In this document: piece after piece, positions 8,473-19,000 of the stretch
How positions within the stretch are numbered: the stretch's first letter is position 1
How the letters are laid out: every line of letters begins with the position of its first letter
Assembly (NCBI GenBank): GCA_947576945.1
Contig: CANPTH010000030.1
Location: forward strand, 1 to 52,297
DNA: 52,297 nucleotides
DNA from: an uncultured Lachnospiraceae bacterium
Lineage (GTDB): Bacteria > Bacillota > Clostridia > Lachnospirales > Lachnospiraceae
Reading direction: 5' to 3'
Translations under genes and position numbers: made by a program
Notes under the pieces: generated by a model
Database searches by the model: none
What the model was told of the DNA's origin: nothing
Seen by the model: only the letters and a program-made list of their open reading frames with translations

Positions 8473-10213
8473 AATACTGAGAGATTTCATCTACCAGATT
8501 TCCATCGGCAAGCTGGTCTCGCTCCTTCTGATCCTTCTGATCACGGCAGCTACCTTTGCTATCGCCGGCATCAGCTACAACCTGTCGGAACAGATCATAA
8601 GACGTAAGAGCGACCGCTACTGCAAAGATATCCTGAAAGAGATCAGCTCCAATATCGATATGAAACTGCAGGAGGTAGATAATCTTACGACTTTTATCTG
8701 CTACAATGAAACTGTACAGTCACAGATCAACAAGATCAATCGTCTGGAAAACAGTTTTGTTTTGTACGAGAAAAAGGTTTTGGAAAAGGAATTAATCAAC
8801 ATGACGGTCGCCAATAAATCCCTCAAGGAAATCACAATCCTTACAAGCAGCGGCCAATCAGCCTGGATCTCCCAGCCCAACACGGAATTTACCATCGATT
8901 CTCCAATCCTTGATACCCTGCACCGGAATCAGGGTTCTCTATGCTGGATCACATTAATCAAGGATGACGGTCCTCAGGTCATCGCTGGACGGACAATCAA
9001 TGACCTGGGACTCCAAACCAGCATCGCAGATTTCCTGGTCCATTTCGACGAACAGATCCTGCATAATATCCTGCAGCAGAAAGCATTCTTCGAAGACGGC
9101 ACTCTGTGCATTATAGATCGAAACGGCACTATTCTTTCCAGCAATATTCCCAAATATATCGGACAAACCCACCAATACCAGAATCTGCTTGCAGATACGA
9201 CAGAAACAGCTTCCAATATCAAGCTGGATAATTCACAGGAATGGCTGACATTCTGCAATATTGCAAACGCTGATTGGAAACTGGTCAGCCTGATCCCCAA
9301 CATTGCCTATGAAAGAGAGATCATATGGCTGAGACGCTGCATTTTCCTGATCGCATTCTGTACAATTTCTATTACGACCGTTCTCGTTATCAGTCTGACC
9401 AACCGGCTTTTTTATCCTCTCAGGCAGCTGGGAAATATGATGAAGACGGTAGGAGACGGTAATTTCAATGTATCCAAACCTGCCCATTACAGAAATGATA
9501 TCGGTGAATTGTATGATTATTTCATTGACATGGTCTGCAAAGTGCAGAAACTGATCACCACCACCAATCAACAGCAGATTCTTCTACAGAAAGCTGAACT
9601 GAATTCTCTCCGTATGCAGATCAACCCTCATTTTATCTACAATACGCTGGAATCTATCAAATGGATGGCGTACATTAACGACAACGAGGAGATCGTAACC
9701 ATGGTAAAAGCGCTGGGGGACTTCATGCGCAACAACATCAGCGGTCCGGAATTTATTACCGTAGAAAAGGAATTGGAAAATGCAAACTGCTATCTTACCA
9801 TCCAGAAACGCAGATATGAAAAAAAGCTGGAGGTCCAAATAGAAATAGACCTCCAGCTGTATCAGGCGCAGATTCCAAAACTGATCCTGCAGCCTCTGAT
9901 CGAAAATTCCATCGTCCATGGTCTGGAACCCAAGTCTGAACAGGGAAAGATCCATATCAGAGGCTGGCGGCAGGACAGCGATCTCATTATTGAAATAACC
10001 GATAACGGCGTCGGTTTCTCAAAGGAAATCCTGCAGGCCCTCGATCTCAATGCCCCGGCCCCGCTCCATCCCGGCAAAGGCAGTAATCTCGGCATGCGTA
10101 ATGTGCACCAGCGCATTCAAATGTATTACGGAAAAGAATACGGCCTGGCAATCCGGAGTGAATTCGGGATCGAGACCACCGTAAGGATCAGACTGCCCTG
10201 CAAATATTGTTGA
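8444..10213 (+). CDS. YesM-type sensor histidine kinase
   Basis: A 589-residue membrane sensor of the LytS/YesM kinase class. Membrane segments lie at about residues 20-45 and 288-312, enclosing an extracellular sensing region of about 240 residues, probably Cache-like. A HAMP segment (about 312-365) follows, then the His_kinase domain with phospho-acceptor H396 in INPHFIYNTLES, then an HATPase domain with the N box LIENSIVHGLEP and G boxes DNGVGF and GSNLGMRNVHQRI. The ATG at 8444 has GGAG upstream and overlaps the end of the response-regulator gene, implying coupled translation. It presumably senses an extracellular sugar or the loaded binding protein and phosphorylates the upstream regulator. 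Confidence 0.94.
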   Translation: MKAMLRNHYRILRDFIYQISIGKLVSLLLILLITAATFAIAGISYNLSEQIIRRKSDRYCKDILKEISSNIDMKLQEVDNLTTFICYNETVQSQINKINRLENSFVLYEKKVLEKELINMTVANKSLKEITILTSSGQSAWISQPNTEFTIDSPILDTLHRNQGSLCWITLIKDDGPQVIAGRTINDLGLQTSIADFLVHFDEQILHNILQQKAFFEDGTLCIIDRNGTILSSNIPKYIGQTHQYQNLLADTTETASNIKLDNSQEWLTFCNIANADWKLVSLIPNIAYEREIIWLRRCIFLIAFCTISITTVLVISLTNRLFYPLRQLGNMMKTVGDGNFNVSKPAHYRNDIGELYDYFIDMVCKVQKLITTTNQQQILLQKAELNSLRMQINPHFIYNTLESIKWMAYINDNEEIVTMVKALGDFMRNNISGPEFITVEKELENANCYLTIQKRRYEKKLEVQIEIDLQLYQAQIPKLILQPLIENSIVHGLEPKSEQGKIHIRGWRQDSDLIIEITDNGVGFSKEILQALDLNAPAPLHPGKGSNLGMRNVHQRIQMYYGKEYGLAIRSEFGIETTVRIRLPCKYC

Positions 10214-10220
10214 ATTACCA

Positions 10221-10255
10221 GGCCAATATTAAGCATGGCGCTTAGCCCGTTGGCC
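10221..10255. terminator. Symmetrical hairpin between convergent genes
   Basis: GGCCAA / TTGGCC with an inner TAAGC / GCTTA stem sits between the kinase (rightward) and the PII-like gene (leftward). There is no T-run on either side, so it is at best a weak bidirectional terminator. Confidence 0.4.
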
Positions 10256-10276
10256 GTGGGAATAAAGCAGATTTTG

Positions 10277-11005
10277 TCAGTTCGTCAGTCCCATAACGTC
10301 CTCCACCGGCAGCGCCAGCACTACCCCGTGCGCCTCCGTTCCGAGACCGCATACGGAAGCGATCGCCGTCATGATCTCTGTCTTGCGCCCTTTGGGCACC
10401 ACAATCATGACAAAATCCTGTTCTTCCTGTACCTTAATGCCGAAATGTCTGCTGACGCTCTTGGAATTGCGCCGGCGTCCCTTCATAACGGTACCGCCCT
10501 TTGCGCCCGCATTCCGCGCGGCATCCACCACATCATCGCTGTAACCGCCGTCTACAGAAACCCAGATCACCGTATATTCCGTCTTCTCGCCCATCTGCTC
10601 TTCCTCTCCCTTCGGCATTTCCTTCTTCGCCGCCTCTATCTCCGTCCACGCCCGCTCCTCTTCATCCAGCACCTGCAGAATATGATTCTGCAGTGCATTC
10701 AGAGGAATTGTAATTGCAATGCCGCCGCCCTTATGCCGGAAATGAAGCTGCTTATACAGCATCTCGAACACAGTCTTCACCTGACTTCTTGGCAGAACAG
10801 CGCCTGAGAGAAGCCTGGTGGTTCCCCGCATTCCGAAAATATCCATCATCTCCGAAGGCGCCGTTCCTTTTCCCCTGAACTGAAAACAGACCGGCACATT
10901 TATGGAATCAAATAGCTCTTCCAGTTTCCGCTGGTCTTCCTCCTTCGTGATCGTAAGGAGCAGTCTTGGAACAACCTGCGGTCTTTTATTGTCTGTCATG
11001 TTCAT
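10277..11005 (-). CDS. PII-like (GlnB-fold) regulator with two domains, partner of the DUF1538 protein
   Basis: A 242-residue cytoplasmic protein that seems to contain two PII-like ferredoxin-fold halves (about residues 10-110 and 140-240). The second half carries the PII-like segment DVVDAARNAGAKGGTVMKGR followed by VMIVVPKGRKTEIM. It lacks the usual T-loop Tyr context of GlnB. It lies 73 bp downstream of the DUF1538 membrane protein gene in the same direction. PII-like proteins typically bind a nucleotide or small metabolite and gate a membrane partner; by that logic it would regulate the DUF1538 protein. The ligand is unknown. ATG start with GGAGG upstream. Confidence 0.75.
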   Translation of the reverse strand: MNMTDNKRPQVVPRLLLTITKEEDQRKLEELFDSINVPVCFQFRGKGTAPSEMMDIFGMRGTTRLLSGAVLPRSQVKTVFEMLYKQLHFRHKGGGIAITIPLNALQNHILQVLDEEERAWTEIEAAKKEMPKGEEEQMGEKTEYTVIWVSVDGGYSDDVVDAARNAGAKGGTVMKGRRRNSKSVSRHFGIKVQEEQDFVMIVVPKGRKTEIMTAIASVCGLGTEAHGVVLALPVEDVMGLTN

Positions 11006-11078
11006 ACCCGTGCCTCCTCTATCATGGTACGCCCTCTGTTCATCCGCTTTGCAGACGACTAAGAAAATCCCTTATACA

Positions 11079-12581
11079 TTATTCAAGGTCCACGATCAGA
11101 TCTTCGATCGCCTGAACCGGCTGCTTCACTACCTTGGCTTTACGTGCAGACACCACACCCATACACTGGATCGCGATCAACGGCGCCAATGCCACCAGCG
11201 CCACGATACCGAAAGCATCGGCCACCACATTACCGCCGACAGCTGTACAGGCCCCCATGGCCAGAGGCAGCAGGAACGTCGAAGTCATGGGGCCGCTGGC
11301 AACACCGCCGGAGTCAAAGGCAATACCGACGAAGACAGGCGGTACCAGTCTGCTTAAGATAAAGGCCAGCGTATAACCTGGAATGATGATCCAGTAGATA
11401 CTGACTCCCGTCAGTACGCGCGCCATGGAAAGCGCCACTGCACAGGCCACGCCTGCCGAGAGCGCAGCGTTCATCATCTTGAAAGATACATTGCCGCCCG
11501 TGATCTCCTCTACCTGCTCATTTAAAACCTGCACGGCAGGCTCAGCCTTGACAATATAATAACCGATGATAATCCCCACCGGAATCAGCGCCCATTTAAA
11601 ACTGCTGTCCGCAATACCGCTGCCCAGCAGGCTTCCCACCGGGGCAAAACCCACATTTACCCCGGTCAGAAAGAGAATCAGCCCCAGTACCGTATAGATA
11701 AATCCGACTGCCATTCTCTGCAGCTGACGCTTGCGGTAGATTTTCCCCCGCAGCTGAAACAGCAGGAACACACCGATCACCGGCAAGATGCTGCTCAATA
11801 CCTCGCGCACATAATCCGGTATCTCCGCCGCAAATTCCCGCACCACATCCTGTGTGGTCACCAGCTCCGGTATCTCCACCGCCGTATAGACTGCCTCTGT
11901 GGGGTGATAGAAAATACCCAGCAGCAGCACCATCAGGATCGGACCCACACTGCACAGCGCGATCAGGCCAAAGCTGTCATTGCTTCCTTCTTTATCGCTC
12001 CGCGCGGCAGAAAGACCTACACCCAGCGCCATGATAAAAGGCACTGTCATCGGGCCTGTGGTTACGCCGCCCGCATCGAAAGCCACCGCAATAAAATCCG
12101 ACGGCGTCAAAAATGACAACACAAACACCAATATGTACAGGATCGCCAGCAGCATGGATAATCTCACTTTAAACAGGATACGCAGCAGTGCGATCACCAT
12201 AAAGATTCCCACGCCCACCGCCACGGTCAGGATCAACACCATATTCGGAATCGCCGACACCTGATTCGCCAGCACCTGCAGATCCGGTTCCGAGATCGTG
12301 ATGATGGCGCCCATAATAAAGCAGATCACCGCCATCAGTACGATGCTGCTGCTCTTGACCAGCCTGCCGCCGACGCCCTGGCCAAGCGGCGTCATCGCCA
12401 TCTCAGCCCCCAGCTGGAAAAGCCCCATCCCCATAATCAGAAGAAACGCCCCCGTCAGAAACAGCACCAGCGTACTGATCTCCAACGGCACCAGTGTAAT
12501 GCTAAGGATCAGCACGATCATCGTGATCGGCAGCACACTCGAAAGGGATTCCTTCGTCTTTTCTTTCAGCTTTTCATTCAT
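11079..12581 (-). CDS. DUF1538 family membrane protein (putative transporter)
   Basis: A 500-residue integral membrane protein with about 12 hydrophobic segments. It is an internal duplication: a signature FDAGGVTTGPMT in the first half (near residue 175) is repeated as FDSGGVASGPMT in the second half (near residue 430), and PLGQGVGG / the GGNVSFKMMNAALSAG region lead the respective halves. This two-fold architecture is typical of secondary transporters. Family members are of unknown substrate; pairing with a PII-like gene suggests regulated transport. It lies upstream of and in line with the PII-like gene. Confidence 0.85.
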   Translation of the reverse strand: MNEKLKEKTKESLSSVLPITMIVLILSITLVPLEISTLVLFLTGAFLLIMGMGLFQLGAEMAMTPLGQGVGGRLVKSSSIVLMAVICFIMGAIITISEPDLQVLANQVSAIPNMVLILTVAVGVGIFMVIALLRILFKVRLSMLLAILYILVFVLSFLTPSDFIAVAFDAGGVTTGPMTVPFIMALGVGLSAARSDKEGSNDSFGLIALCSVGPILMVLLLGIFYHPTEAVYTAVEIPELVTTQDVVREFAAEIPDYVREVLSSILPVIGVFLLFQLRGKIYRKRQLQRMAVGFIYTVLGLILFLTGVNVGFAPVGSLLGSGIADSSFKWALIPVGIIIGYYIVKAEPAVQVLNEQVEEITGGNVSFKMMNAALSAGVACAVALSMARVLTGVSIYWIIIPGYTLAFILSRLVPPVFVGIAFDSGGVASGPMTSTFLLPLAMGACTAVGGNVVADAFGIVALVALAPLIAIQCMGVVSARKAKVVKQPVQAIEDLIVDLE

Positions 12582-12713
12582 CCGTTATCAATATCCTCCC
12601 TTCCCGTTCAGATTGCTTATTAATCATAATAAACGACTATACCTGAATAATCTCTATTCATTATCCTACAGAAAAATCAATGAAAAAGAAATAAAAACCG
12701 GTGTTAAGAAGTT

Positions 12714-12755
12714 GTTAAAAAATAGGGCAGTGAAAAGTTCCCTTTTCCCTGCCCT
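12714..12755 (-). terminator. Intrinsic terminator after the 39-residue peptide gene
   Basis: On the minus strand, stems AGGGCAG / CTGCCCT and GAAAAG / CTTTTC with a GGAA loop are followed by ATTTTTT. It ends leftward transcription coming from the small gene or the giant gene. Confidence 0.85.
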
Positions 12756-12797
12756 GTCCTCGGCATATCTTATCTGTTGCCCCACACTCTGCAATCC

Positions 12798-12917
12798 CTA
12801 TTCATTCTCCCCGATATCCTGCGAAGCCGCCACCGCCGATACGACAGACGACACCACCGCAATCACAACGGGAATCAGAACAACAACAAAGCCTCCTGCC
12901 AATAACATAAATCCCAT
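12798..12917 (-). CDS. 39-residue hydrophobic peptide (small membrane protein)
   Basis: The peptide starts MGFMLLAGGFVVVLIPVV, continues with a hydrophobic V/A/S-rich stretch and ends ASQDIGENE. That gives one predicted membrane helix (residues 4-31) and a short acidic tail. A perfect AGGAGG lies 7 bases before the ATG, and a strong terminator follows 43 bases after the stop, so it looks like a genuine expressed unit even though it is below common length cut-offs. It sits downstream of the giant surface protein in the same direction. No family is recognised; a small membrane regulator or a type I toxin-like peptide are possibilities, neither shown. Confidence 0.7.
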   Translation of the reverse strand: MGFMLLAGGFVVVLIPVVIAVVSSVVSAVAASQDIGENE

Positions 12918-12946
12918 AATAAAGCCTCCTGTTTATATCTGTAAGC

Positions 12947-12968
12947 TACCCTCAGTGAACAAAGGAAT
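12947..12968 (+). repeat. Solitary MITE terminal repeat
   Basis: TA followed by CCCTCAGTGAACAAAGGAAT is identical to the left end of the element at 33680-33955. No opposite end was found nearby, so this is a relic or a partial copy. Confidence 0.75.
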
Positions 12969-13021
12969 AAAATAATCATATCAGATTTCAGAAAGCGTGT
13001 AAAGTCCCTGCATCAGAATAA

Positions 13022-13040
13022 CAAATCTGCTGTCAGATTC
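13022..13040 (-). terminator. Weak hairpin downstream of the 3646-residue protein gene
   Basis: AATCTG, ACAG loop, CAGATT then TGTTATT on the minus strand, about 30 bases after the stop codon. The T-run is broken, so read-through into the 39-codon gene is likely. Confidence 0.35.
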
Positions 13041-13067
13041 TCAATGTCAGGAGTTAATAATGTGATA

Positions 13068-16000
13068 TCAATTTGTTACATATACGTCGCAGGAAATCGC
13101 AGCGCTGAGGTCGTAGTGTCCGACTGCAAAATATACTATCTCGCCTGCCTTCAGATCTATTGCCTGCATAAAATTCATATTTCCGCCTTCGTCATCACTT
13201 TTTCCATAGCCATCCCTGTCAGAAATGGTATTCAAAGTCTGGCTGCTGGCGTTGTCCCCAACATCCTGATTCTTGAAAAACCATGCTTTCGGATCGCCAT
13301 TGCTATTCGTAGAACGGAAGGTATATGTCCCGTCGGACGGCGCCTGGAATGTTATCCACTGATATTTTCCACTCGGAACATCCACATGCGCAAGAACTGT
13401 GGCATCACCCGTCCTGGTAACCGTTATCTCGCTATTCCCTGCATAACTCTGCAGTCTGAGATATACTACAGTATCTTTTGCAATAAGATACAGAGACTGG
13501 CCATATATACTTCCCTGCCAAACATTTACACCATAGTACACATAATCACCATTTGTAACGCTAAATCGATAAAATCCGTTCTCAGGCGCCCTGAATGTTG
13601 CGTAGGAATACCCGCTTTGCGTAACACTTACCGGTTTATCCAGTTCCAACTCTGTCGCGGCTTTGCAGGTTACCGTAACGTCAGCTCCCTCTCCTTCGAC
13701 CTTCGTCCCTGAATTATTGGTGACTCTGATATAAATCTCTGCATCGGCTCCAGCCTTTACAGACCCATAACTACTGACGTGAGGGCTGCTCAGTGTATTA
13801 TAACATTCAAGATCCACGACTGCAGGGGCAGCGAATGTATATTCGCCCGCTGCCGCGGCCTTATATGCATACCATTTGCTTTCACCGGCCTCAAGGGACA
13901 ATGCTATTTTCTCTCCGCCTGCAGACGCAGGCGCTAATTTTGAAACCGTCACCTGTGCTGTTCCTGCTGCTTCAGCGCCGGAATATTCCAGGCATCCTCT
14001 CAGCACATCATCCTTATACACGAATGTTTCACTGATCGCAGAACCATAGGCCTCCACAAGCTTACTGCCCGCACTGCATGAAACGACATACCAATAATCC
14101 GTCGGTGCACTGAACTGTGTAATGCTGATCCTGTCTTTTGTAACCGGAACATCATTCGTTCCCGGATTCAGTTCAACAGGCTCCAGCTTCCCGGCTGTCA
14201 CTGTAAGTTTCACTTCTTCTTCACCAGGATTTTTCACTGTGAACTCATAGCCATTTCCACTCTCTTCACGATACACATCAGCTGCAAAATAACATCTGTT
14301 CTCGGTATCTTTATACAAAATACCATCAGCATTGACCAACAGACCCTTTGCATCGCTCACTCTGAAATCATAGCATCCGTCTGCAAAGAGCGGCAGTACA
14401 AAAGCAGCCGATTCGTCCTTCTTAAGTGTGATCTCCTTCGCCTTATCAAGCTCCAGTTCATTGATCATATCCTGCGTAATGATGAGTTTTCCTGCCGCGC
14501 TTACCTTGATCAGAATGATTTCATCCTTTTCCAGCGTACTGCCGTTGGAATAAAAATCATTGCCGTTTTTATCCGGACGGTATTTACGCACATTCATGTT
14601 TTCTGCATTTACAGTATACTTTGCGTATGCAGGCGCCTTAAACGTATAATATACATCACTTCTGCCTTCCGGAATCGTCACATCCACTTCCGCTTTGCCA
14701 TTGGTGAGTGTCAGTTCAGCTGCCTGCAATATTGCAGGCGCCTTAAGCGTAACGTCAACCCCTGCATCGGCGATCATACTTTTTGCCTTCACATTAACAT
14801 AAAGCTCCTGCCCTTTCTCCAGGTATGCTTCCGTAATAATCCGGCTGCCTCTTCCGCCCGCATTCGACCTCTTATACCACGAAACAGCAACGCTGCTCTT
14901 ATCCTGGTCAGCACCCACCGTATAATCGAGCAAATATCTGCCATCCGCCGGTATTGTGCAGGTATACCATTTTGAGTCCGCTTTCAGGATCTTATCTGCC
15001 GTCTCGGACAATGCCTGTGCGGTCACGGGCCTTATCATAATCTTACCCGTTGCATTAATACCTGCTTCTGTCGCTGTCGGTGCAGTCACCCCATATGCGG
15101 TTATCGATATCTTCTTAGTTATACGTGCTTTATTCCAGTCGGTTTTTTCTTTGGATGCTTTCCCTTTACCGAGGTTACTTACAATACTATCGTAGCCCTC
15201 CTGAACCGTAATCCTGGGCATTGTCTGGCCTTTACTCTCATCCGCACCGGAAGTATTCTCAACAATAACAATATAACCCAGACTGCTGTCTTCCGGAGTA
15301 GTAAAGGTATACTCTATCCTGCCATAATCCTCCCTGATCTCAAATGTCTCTTCCTTCCCGCTTGTCAGGAATCTCTTCTCATCCGCAACCACCTGCAGCT
15401 TACCGCTTACGGCCTTCTCACCGGTCTGTGCCAGTTTAATATAACAGGTGTTTGTTGAAGATGTTGTCACTGCCGGAAGTTCATCGAAGAATCCGTCCGC
15501 TAAACTGCCTGTTGTATATTGCGCCTCTGCGGTTCCGCTCTCCGCATCCGGTACCCATTTGATCGTGTACCTGTCATTTGCCGCCGCCTTAAATGAATAG
15601 TACTTTACTTCATCTTTGGCAAGCGCGACCTGCGTATCGCCTTTGGCTACCGCTGTCGGTACGATCTCTTTCACGGAAAGTACCGCCGTCGTCCTGACGC
15701 CTTCCGCTGCTGCCGATGCAGCGCTGATCTTAAACACATAATCGCCTGCACTCAGCTTCGTCACACCGGATGTCCCATTGCTGAAAGAAATGGGATTGTT
15801 ACTGATTCTGTCACTAAACGCTCCGTCTACATGCGTAACCGCCACACTCTGCACCGCCGCTTCCGCCGGAACAGCCGTTGCTTTCACCTGAAACTCATAG
15901 TAACCGGCTTTTCTGACTGTATACGTATACCACTGCGCATCGCCGTATTTCGTTCCCAATTCCACACTGGCGGGTGTAGAAGCATCAAATGTCTTATTGT

Positions 16001-19000
16001 CAATAACGCTTGTCAATGTAACCTTTGCATCTGCACTTCCGTCTGCCGTCACCTTGATATAGATCTTATCACCCGCGTTCAGACTTCTCCTGCCGGTAAG
16101 AACGGGTTTAACTACCTTGCCATCCTGTACCGTAAACGAGTCGTAGTTAGCAGCGATTTCGCTGATTTCACCCAGCTGCGTATCGCTCTCCCAGCTATTG
16201 CCTGTTTCTTTCTTTGTCTTACTGTAGTACCACTCTACCGCTGCATTTTCTGAGGCTGCAACCGTATATACCGCAGCCGCCTTATCATCCGGTATCGTGT
16301 ATTCAAACATCTGGCTTGTGCCTCCGGCTACCGTCTGTTCGCTGCCCAGGGTTTTTACAGCCGTTGTCGCAGCCTTAACCGTCACGTCAATCTTCTTGTC
16401 CCCGGTAACGGCGGCAGGATTTCTTACGGTAACAGCGATCACGACCGCCTCTCCGCCTTCCATGAACAGCTTAACTGTCCTGCCTGCAGGCACTGCGGGT
16501 TCGACCGTATCCGCCATCGCGTTTACCTTCGGCGCTATAACTGCGTCTCCATCACCATAGCTGGTATTATCGTTTACTGCAAGAAACGCTGCATCAACCT
16601 CATCGGAAGGGCTGTAAGTAAAGCTGTAATCGCCCGTAACATCCGCTTTAAAGATCAGGTACTGTGTCTCCTGCGCATTATCTTTGGTAAACGATATGGA
16701 AGCGCCGGCATCACCGACCGCCAGTGTTTTGGATAAATCTCTCTTTGTCACATAAAGTACAGAATTTGCTCTGACTTTGATAAATACAGTCTCCCCTGTC
16801 TTCATGCCTGATTCAAACTGATCAGTATAAACAGGAATCTGGCTTCCCAGCGGCTGCTTTTCATATTTCTCAATCCCGCCGGTAAATGTATAGAAATTAT
16901 CTTCCTGTGCAGTAAACGAAACCCACATATCTCTTGTGACTTTCAGCGGCTTATCCTTCGTATACGATGTGGAAAGCTTTGTAAAGTCAGTATAGCTGGA
17001 TACACTCAGCGTAAAGGTATCTCTGACTTTAAAGTAGATCTTCTGCCCTTCCTCAAGCCGTAGTGTCTGTATCTTATTCCCGTAAGGACTCTTTCCTGTT
17101 TCGATGCTGTAATAGATATGAAAATCGTTGTCACAGCTAAACGTATACTCACCATAGGACGGCGCCGTAAACTGCACCCAGGTTCTGTCATTTGACGGAC
17201 TATTCAGCATATCCTCAGTCGTAACGCTGACAGGATGAGATACCGTCAACACTTCAAGTCTTCCCTCATAATACGGGTCAAACGTCTTGATAAAGTCGTC
17301 ATAAAAATCATTGCCGCCTGTTTCATAATCGCCGCCATAACCGCTGCCTTTTCCTACGGCTTTGACTGCTATGTGGTATCTTGCAACCGTCTTCTTCGTA
17401 ACCCTGGAAGTCACCGTGATCGTTGTCTTACCCTGCTGCGCTGCCTTCAGCGTCGCAGAGAAGGAACCCGGATTGGCTTTAACCGAAGCCACCCTGGTAT
17501 TACTGCTCTTCCATGTCAGTGTATCCGTACCTCTCTGCCGTGCATGCTCTTCTACATTTTCAGCTACCAATGTATACGTATTGCCTGAAGTCAGGTATGT
17601 ATCCAGATGATCAATGGAAATTCCATAGAAATCTATTTCCGGATCTACAACATCGCCATTTTCATACGATGCCGGAATGTTCGTGGTCTTCGTCTTGGTG
17701 GCAGCCGGTTTAGCCGCACGCTGTCCCTCATATACCGGTGTCACGGATATCGTATAAGAAGAAAGCCTCATAAGCTTCTCCGTAGAGATGGTATATGCAT
17801 ATGTCCTGGTCTTTTCAAAGTATCTGAAATGCCCAAAGGACCGCGCAGACAAATCGTTCTTCAACAACGAACGCTGCTTGTTCTGTATCCAGGAGTCCAT
17901 GGACGCACTGATCTTATTATCCATCGCCCACTGTCTATAGGCCAGCTTCTTATAGACAACGCTGCCTCTGGCATCCTTCACCTCGATGTCAAACGCCTCA
18001 GGATGGCCTGCATGGGCAAAGTTTACGGTAATGTGCCTGTCGTCCACATAAACCGTTTTCAGACTCTTAACCGGATCAAGCCTGGATGTTGAGAAACTGA
18101 TGGATTTTTCTTCTGTCTGCACTTTATCGTCCGTGCCCGACTTCCAAAGCCAATCTGTAAATTTCAGATTACATCTGCTGTTTTCCCTGGCCGCGATAAT
18201 GATATACTCGCCTTTGCGAAGTTCACCGTCTATAGACGGATGCTTATCGCCATTATATGCCGCCTGGTAAATCTGAAAACCTGCCTCCTCTGCTTCTTTC
18301 CAATTCCTGATCTCAATGTTTGACGACCAGTGATATGGTACCTTCGCCTTACCCTGCTTATATTCAAGGTAATCCGCGAGTCTGACCGCATCACCGACCT
18401 TCATTGTCTTTACTTTCTTAGTGGTGAGGGTATCAGGTCTTGCAGTGACTGTAAGGTCGCAGTAATCGTTTACACCATTATCAGCCCTGACATATACCCT
18501 TACATGCACTTCACCATTCTTATCCACACCCTTAAAGGTAAGTTTTCCCTTGTTATTGATCGTTACGTACTTCGACGGATTCTTCAGTTTATTCTTCTCG
18601 TCAAACTTCAGGCCCTCGCCATCTGTAACATAGTAAGTGAGTTTCGGATCCTGATATTTGTCTGTCAGTTTTACGCCCAACGCCTTCTCCGCCGCTTTCA
18701 ACGAAAGCTGGAACCAACTGTAGTCTCCTGAATCAGCTGCTGCATTCGACGGCTTTTCAGGAAAATATCCCCTTACCAAAAGCTGTGCAGATTTATCCGC
18801 AAGTTCTACAATATAACCATCCGTGTCATCTTCTTTATTATAGTATCTGACCGGATTCTGCTTAGTCTTCTCCGCGGTTACTTCAAAATAGGGCGCCAAA
18901 CCCTTCACCTGCGCTTTTGTCGTCTCGAACATCTTCACTGTTCCGGCTGCTGACTCTGTCACCCTGGAACCGTCCGCCAGTGTTCTTACGGCACTCACGT

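Larger units (their letters stand above)
12582..13067. other. Intergenic region holding a terminator, a 39-codon gene and a solitary repeat end
   Basis: The 486 bp between the DUF1538 and giant-protein genes contain an intrinsic terminator (12714-12755), a small membrane-peptide gene (12798-12917), a lone copy of the MITE end (12947-12968) and a weak hairpin after the giant gene (13022-13040). Confidence 0.7.

Noticed and set aside
10221..10255. Small RNA or strong terminator between the kinase and PII-like genes
   Set aside because: A hairpin is present but no T-run and no promoter; kept only as a weak terminator.
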